Of a stretch of 64,000 bases of DNA, positions 55,546 to 63,905 are shown piece by piece (within the stretch, counting starts at the first letter, position 1; the number at the start of each line of letters is the position of its first letter). The stretch spans positions 31,644 to 95,643 of the forward strand of contig JAGXRN010000034.1 in assembly GCA_018335875.1 (NCBI GenBank), given 5' to 3'. Origin of the DNA: Dethiobacter sp. (GTDB taxonomy: Bacteria; Bacillota; Dethiobacteria; Dethiobacterales; Dethiobacteraceae). The position numbers and the translations under genes were made by a program. Below the pieces are notes generated by a model. The model made no database searches, was not told the origin of the DNA, and saw only the letters and a program-made list of their open reading frames with translations.

Positions 55546-55574
55546 AAATGCGGCAGAATCTGCCGCATTTTTTG
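55546..55574. terminator. Bidirectional terminator between DUF2284 and the amidase
   Basis: ATGCGGCAG/CTGCCGCAT (loop AAT) with an A-run on the left and a T-run on the right, so it can stop transcription from both converging genes. Confidence 0.9.
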
Positions 55575-55619
55575 TTGCAGGAAATTATAAAGATTTCCTT
55601 GCAAGGGATTTTTCTTTTA

Positions 55620-57476
55620 TTAAAACTGGAAGAAGCGCTGCAGTCCAAGAAAGATGGCATGGGCTGATCTTTCACGGAAATCGTCGGTCTTTAGCAATGC
55701 CTCGTCATTGGCGTTGGACAGGAAAGCAAGTTCAACCAGGGCGGAGGGCATGGTGGTTTCGCGTATTACGTGGAAGTTGCCATGCTTAACACCTATATCG
55801 CGCAGGCCAAGAGCCTTGACAAGCTCGTTTTGCAGGTGGGCAGCCAGGTAATAGCTTTCCATAAAGTTGGGCTTATTGCGGAAATAATAAGTCTCTGTCC
55901 CTGAAACATTGCGGTCCGGGTGGGCATTGGCGTGGATGCTGACGAAAGCGTGTGCGCCGGTGGCTTCTGCAATAGCAACGCGCTCGGCCAGATGGACAGT
56001 GGAATCATCATCGCGGGTCATTATAACAATGGCGCCGGCCTGACGCAGTTTTGCGGCAACACGCAGCGAGACATCAAGAACAACAGCTTTTTCCGGCAAC
56101 CCGGTTATACCGATGGCGCCGGAGTTGCCTCCACCGTGGCCGGGGTCAATGACAATGATTTTACCTGTCAGCGGCGAGGGGCCGCTTGGTATGGGAATAC
56201 TGCCGGAGCCTCCCGGTGCAGGGGCCTGCTGGGTGAAGACAGTTACATGCCAGCCGGCAACCCAGGCGGTTTGGCCGCTGAGAAGACTGACCTGCAGCCA
56301 ATCGCCCTGCTCGGAGATAATGGGCAAAGTTGTCGCCTGCGGTAAAAGTGTAATTATCGGTGCATCGGTGCTTGGCGCGCTGCGGGCATTGAGCGCACTG
56401 ACAGTGACTACGGCCATTTTTTGTATGTCAGGCGATGGCACGCTGGGGGATGGCTGTTGTGCAGGCGGCACCAGTGTTGTGTATGTAGCGGTTACCCAGC
56501 CGGCCTGTCCTGAAGGAAGCTCTACCTGCAGCCACTCACCCTGTTTGGAAATAACCGGCAGTACGGAGTTTCTGTAAATAGTGCTCATAATTTCCGACTC
56601 GTCGTTTGGGGAACTGCGGACATTGAATGAGTTTACGTTGAGGACGGCGGTTGTTCCTGCTGCAATGATATCAGGGATTGAGGGTGTGCCGCCGGACGGT
56701 GGTTGTTGTGGAGGCGAAGCAGCCGGGATATCGGTATACTGTGCAGAGACCCAGCCTGTTTGCCCTGAGGGGAGTTTAACCTGTAACCATTCACCCTGTG
56801 CCTGCAGGATTGTCAGCGCGGTGTCCCTGGAAACAGTGGTCAGCAATTGAAAAGCTGTATCAGGACCGCTTCTGACGTTTAAGACACTTACATTTACCAC
56901 AGCCACTGTACCCGGTTGGAGTGTGGCGGGAGTGGCCGGGGTCGTGGATACAGGCGGTTGTGGAGTACTGGGTGGCGGAGCCGGGGCCGCCACAGGGGTA
57001 GTGTATTCAGCTGCAACCCAGCCGGTCTGCCCTGAAGGGAGTCGCACCTGCAGCCAGGCGCCCTGTTTTTGCAGTACTGTCAGTATGGTAGCCAACGATA
57101 CAGTAGTTAGCCTGCTGTGCTGTGTCCCCGGGCCTGAGCGTACATTTAATACGCTGACATTAACTTTAACTGACTGTGCGGGTGCAGAAGCAACTTCATT
57201 TTTTACAGTTACATAGCTGGTAGTTACCCAGCCGCTCTTGCCGCTGCCCAGCGAAACTTGCACCCAGCCAAGCTGCTCTGACAGCACCGGAAGGACTGTA
57301 CCTAATGTCACTTGCGTGATCACAGTGTGCTGCAGTCCCGGCCCGGAGCGAACATTCAATACACTGACATTGACTGTGGCTGTGCGCAGAGTGTTGGCGC
57401 CTGCGAAGGGGCTTGTCCCAAGCGCAAGGGTGAAGAGGAGAAGGAGAATGAGAAGGAAGGAGAGCTTTTTCTTCAA
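55620..57476 (-). CDS. N-acetylmuramoyl-L-alanine amidase with five SH3b repeats
   Basis: Secreted cell-wall hydrolase. Signal peptide (KKKLSFLLILLLLFTLALG), then five SH3b repeats, each about 60 residues with NVRSGPG-type openings and GWV endings, joined by Pro/Ser/Thr-rich linkers. The C-terminal 190 residues form an Amidase_3 domain: IVIDPGHGGGNSGAIG (Zn His), the glutamate in LPEKAVVLDVSL, SIHANAH and the closing ALVELAFLSN. TTG 57476 follows AAGGGG at seven bases; in-frame codons further upstream lack spacing. It cuts between muramic acid and L-Ala. Confidence 0.93.
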   Translation of the reverse strand: MKKKLSFLLILLLLFTLALGTSPFAGANTLRTATVNVSVLNVRSGPGLQHTVITQVTLGTVLPVLSEQLGWVQVSLGSGKSGWVTTSYVTVKNEVASAPAQSVKVNVSVLNVRSGPGTQHSRLTTVSLATILTVLQKQGAWLQVRLPSGQTGWVAAEYTTPVAAPAPPPSTPQPPVSTTPATPATLQPGTVAVVNVSVLNVRSGPDTAFQLLTTVSRDTALTILQAQGEWLQVKLPSGQTGWVSAQYTDIPAASPPQQPPSGGTPSIPDIIAAGTTAVLNVNSFNVRSSPNDESEIMSTIYRNSVLPVISKQGEWLQVELPSGQAGWVTATYTTLVPPAQQPSPSVPSPDIQKMAVVTVSALNARSAPSTDAPIITLLPQATTLPIISEQGDWLQVSLLSGQTAWVAGWHVTVFTQQAPAPGGSGSIPIPSGPSPLTGKIIVIDPGHGGGNSGAIGITGLPEKAVVLDVSLRVAAKLRQAGAIVIMTRDDDSTVHLAERVAIAEATGAHAFVSIHANAHPDRNVSGTETYYFRNKPNFMESYYLAAHLQNELVKALGLRDIGVKHGNFHVIRETTMPSALVELAFLSNANDEALLKTDDFRERSAHAIFLGLQRFFQF

Positions 57477-57764
57477 ATAATTCACCCCTTCTGACAAAAT
57501 ATGATAATACAGGGAGCAATCTTACTATATTCTAGCATAAAACGCCATTACTGACTATGGGCAATCTTTCCCATTTTCCTATATATAACTATTTGTACAG
57601 GCAAGATATTGGGGAATAGTTCTTATACTTAAAACATTGTAATTTATTTGTTACTTGTCCAATTTAGAAAGAGGAGAATTTCACAAGCAGAAGAATTATT
57701 ATGAGTATAAGAAAAAGATATATATGCATCAGACGTTGTAAAGAACAATTTCGGGGTGAATTTA
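57477..57764. promoter_or_regulatory. Divergent intergenic region, amidase and tusA
   Basis: AT-rich with no gene. It must carry promoters for both directions, but I see no well-spaced pair of boxes; TATACT at 57624-57629 is a weak candidate for the rightward one. Confidence 0.35.
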
Positions 57765-57995
57765 ATGTCGGACTATTTCATTGACGCCCTTGGCGAGATG
57801 TGCCCCATCCCTATTATCAGAGCTGAAAAAAAAATAAAGCAGATAAGGGTCAGTGATCGGGTCGTCCTTAAAACTGACCACAGCTGCTCTATTTCAAGTG
57901 TTACCAATCATTTTCAGAAGAAGTTCGGTTACAAATGCTCTGTAATCGAAGAAGAGGATGGCGTTTGGCGGATAGTCATCGAGAAGACTGTTTAG
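57765..57995 (+). CDS. TusA/SirA-family sulfur carrier
   Basis: 76 residues with DALGEMCPIPIIRAEKKI: the catalytic Cys of the CPxP motif that carries persulfide sulfur (or selenium). ATG 57765 with GGGGTG; an in-frame GTG at 57756 is part of the ribosome site. It is convergent with the LysR gene (four-base overlap of ends) and close to the YeeE permease, the usual TusA-YeeE partnership in thiosulfate uptake. Confidence 0.9.
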   Translation: MSDYFIDALGEMCPIPIIRAEKKIKQIRVSDRVVLKTDHSCSISSVTNHFQKKFGYKCSVIEEEDGVWRIVIEKTV

Positions 57996-58915
57996 CAAAA
58001 ACCGCGGTCCTTGGAATTGAGGAATTTGAGGAAAGCACTGTAAGGCGGCTTGCCGTTTTCAGTATGGTAATAGAGAAGAGTGAAGTCGTGGGAGAAAGAT
58101 ATTCCATCCACCGGCAGTGCCTTAACAGTTTTATAATTCAACTCTTTGCGCAGGGCCATCTTGGGCAGGAGAGATACTCCCTTGTTGGCTGCTACAGCAG
58201 ATTTAATAGAATTTATGGTGTTAAGCTCAAGAATTATGTTTAAGTCCTTCAGTGTTAGCCCTTTTTCTTCTAAGGCCGTTTCCACCGTGCTTCTGATGCC
58301 CGACCCCTTTTCCCTGATAATAAGCGGTAGTTTTTGCAGATCTTCCAGCTTGACGCTTTTTAGTTCCCTGAACTTTTCAGCGTTTGGAACAATCAGGAAC
58401 AGTTCGTTGTGTGCAATAACTTTTGTTTTAACCCCTTCCTGGGCCAGTGCCTTTTTGTGCGACTCTGCAAGAGGTCCCTCCACAAGCCCCATTTCCACTT
58501 TACGGTTGAGCACACTTTCCGCCACACGCTGTGAGTTGCTGATCTCAAGCGATATTTTGCAGTCAGGGTAACGTTCACTGAAAACATACACTGTGCAGGG
58601 AAGGGCGTAATTGCCGATAGTACTTGCTGCTCCAACCATAAGTTCCCTGACGGGGTTCCTGTTTCGATTAATTTCACTTTCTATGTTTTCCAGAATGGCT
58701 AAGATTTTTTGCCCCTGATTGTAGACGAGGAGACCGGTTTGTGTAGGTTTTATGCCTTTGTTTGTCCTGTCAAAAAGGCTTTCTTTATAATATTTTTCCA
58801 GCCCCTGGATCTTCACACTAAGGGCGGGCTGTGTAATAAAAAGCTTCCTGGCGGCTTTGGAGATGCTTCCTGTTTCCACGACTGTGCAGAATGCTCTGAG
58901 GGAACCAAAGTCCAT
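57992..58915 (-). CDS. LysR-family transcription regulator
   Basis: 307 residues from ATG 58915 (MDFGSLRAFCTVVETGSISK), with AAGGTG upstream; frames starting at 58975 run through the promoter. N-terminal helix-turn-helix with ITQPALSVKIQGLEKYY; ligand domain resembles CysL/CbbR-type regulators. It sits divergently from yeeE, with a dyad in between, and probably controls the sulfur uptake genes and itself. Confidence 0.92.
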   Translation of the reverse strand: MDFGSLRAFCTVVETGSISKAARKLFITQPALSVKIQGLEKYYKESLFDRTNKGIKPTQTGLLVYNQGQKILAILENIESEINRNRNPVRELMVGAASTIGNYALPCTVYVFSERYPDCKISLEISNSQRVAESVLNRKVEMGLVEGPLAESHKKALAQEGVKTKVIAHNELFLIVPNAEKFRELKSVKLEDLQKLPLIIREKGSGIRSTVETALEEKGLTLKDLNIILELNTINSIKSAVAANKGVSLLPKMALRKELNYKTVKALPVDGISFSHDFTLLYYHTENGKPPYSAFLKFLNSKDRGFC

Positions 58916-58937
58916 CTTTTTCACCTTCTCAATCAAG

Positions 58938-58957
58938 TTATATTGTTCACAATATAA
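58938..58957. promoter_or_regulatory. Operator dyad for the LysR regulator
   Basis: TTATATTG-TTCA-CAATATAA, an eight-base perfect inverted repeat lying between the lysR start (58915, minus) and yeeE (59017, plus). It has the T-N11-A layout of LysR sites. Confidence 0.7.
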
Positions 58958-59016
58958 ATTATACTGAAATAACATTATTCCTTCTTCTTAAAAAGAGAAA
59001 CGGAGGAAAATTCTAA

Positions 59017-60204
59017 ATGGCAGAAGTTATCCCAGTCTCTATTAAAAGTAAAAAAAGTATGCAGGTCCACATTTCTGTGGTGATTGCGGTCTTGTTTATT
59101 TTTGCAGCATTTTTGCTGTCCGGTTTTAATCAAAACGCCGTTCTGCCTTATTTTTTCGGTTTCTTTTTCGGCTTTACCCTGCAGCGTTCCAGGTTCTGTT
59201 TTGCCGGCTGCTTCAGGGATATTTTTCTCATTCGCAACACATCCCTGACAAGGGCGCTGCTTTTAGCCGTGGCCCTGACAAGCGCCGGTTTCATCGCGGT
59301 AAACTTTTTGCCGGGGGGATTACAAAAATTAGAATCTGCCGGCAAAATATTCCCTGTGGGAGTCCATACAGTAGCTGGAGGCTTAATATTCGGCTTTGGT
59401 ATGGTTATCGCCGGCAGCTGTGTTTCCGGCTGCCTAAGCAGAATGGGAGAAGGCTACATCATGCAGTGGTATACTTTTGCCGGCCTGTTGGCGGGTTCTG
59501 CTCTTGGCGCCTGGAATCTGGGGTGGTGGCATGAGTTTTCAATCCGCCAGTCTGCCGCGGTTTTCCTTCCATACGTACTCGGTTGGCCGGCGGCGGTTTT
59601 ACTGCACTTTTTATTAATTGTTTTTTTCTACCTGCTTGCCTTAAGATTGGGGGGGGAGGTAAATAATATAGGCAGCCCTAAGAGAAAAATAAATATTGCA
59701 CACGCTCTTTTTACTAAAAAATGGTCTTATACCACAGGAGCTGTGATGCTTGCTGCCGGCAACACGTTGTTGTTTAGATTTTGGGGCCACCCCTGGAGTA
59801 TAACTAGTGGCTTAACCAACCTTTCAGGCTGGGTAAGCTGCAGAGTCGGCCTATCTCCTCTTTCCTGGGCTTACTTCAGCTGGCTTAGCCGGTGTGGCAG
59901 CGAAACTTTTCTCTACCATCCAATACTGTATCTGGCCCTGGCCATGGTTGTAGGTTCGCTTTTTTCCAGCCTGCTAAACAGTGAATTCAGGCTGCGCCGC
60001 CCAAAAAACACCAGATATATTCTATCAGCTCTTATTGGGGGACTGCTCATGGGCTACAGTTCAAGGATTGTCCTGGGCTGTAATATAGGCGCATTTCTGA
60101 GCGGAACAAGCTCACTGTCACTGCATGGCTGGGTGTTTGGCCTGTCCTTGCTGCCAGGCGCTGCTTTGGGCGGAAAATTTCTTATCAGATACCTTATCGA
60201 CTGA
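59017..60204 (+). CDS. YeeE/YedE-family thiosulfate (or selenium) transporter
   Basis: 395 residues with about ten membrane helices and the family cysteines in RFCFAGCFRD, AGSCVSGCLSRMGEG and LGCNIGAFLSG. YeeE (TsuA) takes up thiosulfate together with the TusA-like YeeD; a related YedE type is linked to selenium metabolism (family knowledge). ATG has GGAGGA upstream. Regulated by the divergent LysR protein by inference. Confidence 0.88.
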   Translation: MAEVIPVSIKSKKSMQVHISVVIAVLFIFAAFLLSGFNQNAVLPYFFGFFFGFTLQRSRFCFAGCFRDIFLIRNTSLTRALLLAVALTSAGFIAVNFLPGGLQKLESAGKIFPVGVHTVAGGLIFGFGMVIAGSCVSGCLSRMGEGYIMQWYTFAGLLAGSALGAWNLGWWHEFSIRQSAAVFLPYVLGWPAAVLLHFLLIVFFYLLALRLGGEVNNIGSPKRKINIAHALFTKKWSYTTGAVMLAAGNTLLFRFWGHPWSITSGLTNLSGWVSCRVGLSPLSWAYFSWLSRCGSETFLYHPILYLALAMVVGSLFSSLLNSEFRLRRPKNTRYILSALIGGLLMGYSSRIVLGCNIGAFLSGTSSLSLHGWVFGLSLLPGAALGGKFLIRYLID

Positions 60205-60220
60205 CAGCCATGGCTGTCAG
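60201..60220 (+). other. Perfect 20-base palindrome at the end of yeeE
   Basis: CTGACAGCCATGGCTGTCAG, with the yeeE stop TGA inside. No T-run follows at once, so it is a weak terminator or a protein site. Confidence 0.55.
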
Positions 60221-60244
60221 TATGATTATATAATAAAATTCTTA

Positions 60245-60472
60245 AAGTTGGTTATAACTTTCACAGCATGGATATTTATTCCCTCAAAGATAGTGATGAT
60301 GGCTGACGTGGTCTTTCCTGAGCCCCACTTCCTTGAAAACGAAACCATGACTCCACGCACCTACAATGCCCACTACCCTCAGCTCGCCTACTCCGTGCCA
60401 ACAGTGGGAAAGCAGGTCTTGTAAAATATCAGGAAAGAATAAAGGAAGTTGAAGAGAAAGAGTCGAATTAAT
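60245..60472 (+). pseudogene. Remnant of a molybdopterin oxidoreductase
   Basis: Within the 348-base gap after yeeE one frame reads VMMADVVFPEPHFLENETM and then PRTYNAHYPQLAYSVP: the ADVV-PE-H-LE segment is the signature of molybdopterin oxidoreductases of the thiosulfate/polysulfide reductase kind. The frame stops at 60422. A second frame (about 60405-60472) ends AGLVKYQERIKEVEEKESN, possibly the C-terminal tail of the same protein. The rest of an enzyme of over 600 residues is missing. No start or signal is present. Confidence 0.6.
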
Positions 60473-60490
60473 CCCTGGGAAGACCTACTT

Positions 60491-60527
60491 CACAAAGCCA
60501 GGCAGGTTTTTCCTGCCTGGCTTTGTG
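60491..60527 (+). terminator. Strong hairpin before tatC
   Basis: Sixteen-base perfect stem, CACAAAGCCAGGCAGG with its complement, and a TTTTT loop. The right arm ends 25 bases before the tatC start and is not followed by T residues; it probably stops or protects transcripts coming from the broken upstream genes. Confidence 0.65.
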
Positions 60528-60552
60528 TCATACTAAGACCGGGGGAAGAAAT

Positions 60553-61293
60553 GTGACAAACGATAGCAAAAAGAAAAGTGAAATGGGATTGCTCGATCAC
60601 CTGGAAGAACTGAGGACCCGGCTATTTATCTGCATTAGCGGGCTGGTAGTCACAACAGCTGTCAGTTTCGCTTTTGTGGACTTCTTGCGCAGCCTGCTTA
60701 CCAGGCCGGCAGGGGATATGACTTTTATTTATACCAGACCGGCGGAAGCGCTGATGGCCAACATTCGTGTTGCTTTTATCGCCGGTGTTATCTTTGCCAT
60801 GCCCCTGATCCTGACACAATTTATCTTGTTTATTTCCCCTGCTCTCTACAAAAATGAGAAGAAAGTTATTATACCCACAGTTTTGGCGATGCTTCTGTTT
60901 TTTGTATTGGGTTTTTCTTTTGCGTATTATACAGTCCTGCCCTTTGCAATCCGTTTTTTTATAGGTTTTGCCTCTCACGACCTTACTCCCATGTTTACAA
61001 TCTCGGAGTATCTTGGCTTTGCCACGCAATTTCTGTTTTCTTTCGGCTTTGTGTTCCAGATGCCGCTTGTGTTTCTGTTTCTAGGCAAACTGAATATAGT
61101 AACACCTGGGTTTTTGCGGAAAAACAGAAAATATGCCCTGTTGATAATTTTTGTTTTTGCCGCAATCCTTACGCCCCCCGACGTGTTTTCTCAAATAATG
61201 ATGGCCGTTCCTTTAATGTTTTTATATGAACTTGGCATTATGCTGGTTGTAATATCCCAGCGGCGCAGGAAAAAGGAAGATGACTGGAAATAA
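60553..61293 (+). CDS. tatC: Sec-independent translocase subunit TatC
   Basis: 246 residues, six membrane helices, with the N-terminal HLEELRTRLF motif, FxxPGL-type FVFFSPALYKNE equivalent (FISPALYKNEKK) and the conserved ILTPPDVFSQ. It forms the receptor for twin-arginine signals; the selenoprotein at 6458 is a likely client. GTG 60553 has GGGGGAAG upstream; a longer frame begins in the hairpin and is rejected. No tatA is seen in the window. Confidence 0.95.
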   Translation: MTNDSKKKSEMGLLDHLEELRTRLFICISGLVVTTAVSFAFVDFLRSLLTRPAGDMTFIYTRPAEALMANIRVAFIAGVIFAMPLILTQFILFISPALYKNEKKVIIPTVLAMLLFFVLGFSFAYYTVLPFAIRFFIGFASHDLTPMFTISEYLGFATQFLFSFGFVFQMPLVFLFLGKLNIVTPGFLRKNRKYALLIIFVFAAILTPPDVFSQIMMAVPLMFLYELGIMLVVISQRRRKKEDDWK

Positions 61294-61315
61294 ATAACAG
61301 GCAGGAGTGTATAGA

Positions 61316-63316
61316 ATGCTGTTTACCAGAGTAAACAAGGGTCTGTTTGACAGAGCTGTGGCTTTACTGCTCATATTGGCACTGCTTGTTGGTGCCGGAG
61401 GAATCCAGCCTCTTTCTGCTGCCGGGAGCAGTGATATTAATTTTACAATTCTGCACACCAACGACGAGCATTCCGCACTGCTGCCCTCGCCCCTTGTAGA
61501 TTACCTCCCTGGCTATGAAAATCCATCCCTTGGCGGTTTTGCGCGACTGGCACATGCTGTGGCTGGAATACGGCAGGAGAAGGCACAAACAGGTGAACCT
61601 GTGCTTTTACTCTCAGCAGGTGATTATCTGGGAGGCTCACCTTATAGTTGGCTGGCATTGCACGGCAGTGCTCCTGAACTGACTCTTATGCTCGAACTTG
61701 GTTATGATGTGATTACCATAGGTAACCATGAATATGATTACGGCCCTGAGGTGTTGGCATCTTATCTGCAGGCTGCCGGCTATCCAGGCGCAGCTGCCAG
61801 GACCGCCATCGTGGCCAGCAATACCCAGCCGCCTGCAGATCATCCACTGTCGCAGAGAGGCCTGCAAAATACATTTGTCAAAAAGCTTAACAACGGCCTG
61901 ACCATTGGTTTTTTTGGTTTAATCGGCAAAAGGGCCCTGCAGGATGCTTCTCTTACAGGCCCAGTTGTCTTTTCTGATCAGCATGAAACGGCCAGGGAGA
62001 TGGTAGAACAACTTCAAAAAGCAGGCGCCGATGTGATTGTGGCTATCACGCACTCCGGTGTGGCAGAGGATCTCGAGTTGGCCCGTGCCGTCCCCGGGAT
62101 TGACATTATTGTGGGAGGGCACTGCCATACCGCCCTGGAGCAACCGGTGTTTGAGGGCAATACAATCATAGTACAGACCGGTGACCGTCTGAACTATCTG
62201 GGAGTGCTGGAGCTTTCATATAATCCTGCCTCAGGCAGGCTTTCCATACGCAATGAACAGTACAAACGCCCTTATCTGCTTCCGCTGGACCATAAAGTGG
62301 CATCTGATCCCGCCATGTCCGAGTTGGTCGCTGGTTTTACCGACGAGTTGAATGGACTTATTCAAAATCTGTCAGGCGGACGTTACAGCACTATTTCCGA
62401 CAGGGTCGTCTATTCGGACTTTTCACTGTCTGACAGGCCCACAGATGTGTCGAATCCTTTTGCCAGCTTTGTCACCGATGCCATGCGTCTTATGGCTGAA
62501 GATGTAACAGGGGAAAAAGTAGACTTTGCCATACAGGCTAACGGTGTAATCAGGGGCAGCCTGGAACCGGGAGTTATGGCTTTCTCCCGCGGTGAGATAT
62601 CGTTTTTTGACATGGTGAGCCTGATTGGCCTTGGGGTGGGGCCTGACGGTGAGCCCGGCAACGCAATGGTATCCATATATTTTACAGGCGAAGAAATACG
62701 CAGGATATTGGAAGTCTCCGTACTGCTAAGTGAAATCTTTGGTGATTCTTACTTTCTGCAGTACTCAGGGTTGAGGATGGCCTATGACCGCAGCCGTGCC
62801 ATCATTATGTGGGTCCCGGTGAAAAAAATTCCTCTTCCCAGCACCAGGGCAGTTATAAAAGCTGAACGCTTCACAGGCGACGGTATTCAGTCACAAGAAT
62901 CATATGAGCCAATTTTACGCGGTGATGAGAAACTGTACCATGTGGTAGCCGATTATTACCTTGCGACATTTTTACCCATGGTAGGCGAAATGCTGCCAAG
63001 CCTCGGCCTGGTCATGAAAGATAAAAACGGTAACCCTGTGGAACTGGATGACCGCATCATTTACCGGGGAGGCAGTGAATTCAAGGTTTGGCAGGCGGTG
63101 ACTGAATATGCATCCAATCAGCCAAAGGGGCCGGACGGCAACCCCCGTATCATTGCTTATTATAATAGCCCGCCTGCACGCATAACAACCGTTCAGACCA
63201 TACCCCTGCTGGTATGGCCGCTAATCCTGCTTGCGCTGATTCTCGCCGCGGTGATCTTTTTTGTCAGACGCAGACGCCGGAGGCGCCGGGCGTTGGCCTT
63301 TAACCGTTTTAAATAA
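61316..63316 (+). CDS. 5'-Nucleotidase/metallophosphatase, cell-surface
   Basis: About 666 residues: signal peptide (AVALLLILALLVGAGG), metallophosphatase domain with LHTNDEHS, SAGDYLGGS, GNHEYDYG, THSG and GGHCHTAL, then a 5'-nucleotidase C-terminal domain. It ends in a transmembrane helix and a run of arginines (RRRRRRR), so it is tethered to the membrane from outside. Hydrolyses nucleotides or sugar nucleotides. ATG 61316 has GGAG at the right spacing. Confidence 0.92.
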   Translation: MLFTRVNKGLFDRAVALLLILALLVGAGGIQPLSAAGSSDINFTILHTNDEHSALLPSPLVDYLPGYENPSLGGFARLAHAVAGIRQEKAQTGEPVLLLSAGDYLGGSPYSWLALHGSAPELTLMLELGYDVITIGNHEYDYGPEVLASYLQAAGYPGAAARTAIVASNTQPPADHPLSQRGLQNTFVKKLNNGLTIGFFGLIGKRALQDASLTGPVVFSDQHETAREMVEQLQKAGADVIVAITHSGVAEDLELARAVPGIDIIVGGHCHTALEQPVFEGNTIIVQTGDRLNYLGVLELSYNPASGRLSIRNEQYKRPYLLPLDHKVASDPAMSELVAGFTDELNGLIQNLSGGRYSTISDRVVYSDFSLSDRPTDVSNPFASFVTDAMRLMAEDVTGEKVDFAIQANGVIRGSLEPGVMAFSRGEISFFDMVSLIGLGVGPDGEPGNAMVSIYFTGEEIRRILEVSVLLSEIFGDSYFLQYSGLRMAYDRSRAIIMWVPVKKIPLPSTRAVIKAERFTGDGIQSQESYEPILRGDEKLYHVVADYYLATFLPMVGEMLPSLGLVMKDKNGNPVELDDRIIYRGGSEFKVWQAVTEYASNQPKGPDGNPRIIAYYNSPPARITTVQTIPLLVWPLILLALILAAVIFFVRRRRRRRRALAFNRFK

Positions 63317-63452
63317 AAAGTCAACATAATTTGCATAAACTTTATTCAGGGGAAATTGCAAAAGGAACCCGCTGCACAAATGGGGTTCCATTTTATCAAA
63401 GTGTGATATTATTTTATAATAGATTGTAATAGTAAAGAAATGGAGTGATAGC

Positions 63453-63692
63453 GTGAAAATAAAAGTGCTGGGATCAGGGTGCAGAAACTGCCTCAATCTT
63501 GAAGCTGAAGTCATCAACGCCCTGGCGGAGTTGGATGTAGCGGCAGATGTGGAAAAAATTACCGATATGGACAGAATTCTGGAGCATGACATACTTATGA
63601 CCCCAGGCCTCATCATAAACGATAAAATCAAAGCCTTCGGCCGTGTCCCACGCAGGTCTGAAATCAAAAAGTGGATAAGTGAAGAAATGTGA
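63453..63692 (+). CDS. Thioredoxin-like small redox protein
   Basis: 79 residues with CRNC near the N-terminus (residues 10-13) and the cis-proline motif MTPGL, the plan of the redox-active disulfide protein 2 (TM0996-like) family. Cytoplasmic thiol-disulfide exchange; the partner is unknown. GTG start with TGGAGTGA upstream. Confidence 0.88.
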   Translation: MKIKVLGSGCRNCLNLEAEVINALAELDVAADVEKITDMDRILEHDILMTPGLIINDKIKAFGRVPRRSEIKKWISEEM

Positions 63693-63695
63693 TTA

Positions 63696-63726
63696 AAAGC
63701 CTTCCAAGCATGGGAGGTTTTTATAT
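63696..63726 (+). terminator. Rho-independent terminator after the thioredoxin-like gene
   Basis: Eleven-base stem AAAGCCTTCCA/TGGGAGGTTTT with two G-U pairs, AGCA loop, then TTATATT. Confidence 0.7.
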
Positions 63727-63905
63727 TATGAATCACTAGCGTTGCATTAAAATTATTAAAAAAACGAAAGTGCTTTGCCTGCAACGAACATATGTAAGTT
63801 TACTCTATTTATAGTAAAATATGTAAGGGACATTTCTCGCCTGTAGTTAAAAGGACTAGAGCCGGTAAAGGGTAGTCCTCATCCACATTTTGCCAGTATG
63901 TTTAC
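63727..63905. other. Intergenic region with no recognised feature
   Basis: AT-rich at first, then mixed composition. I see no gene, tRNA or clear promoter in it. Confidence 0.5.

Noticed and set aside
55920..57216. Several plus-strand frames of 90-150 codons opposite the amidase gene, and the repeated DNA there
   Set aside because: They are shadows of the SH3b repeats on the minus strand; the DNA repetition comes from the protein repeats, not from a CRISPR array or satellite.
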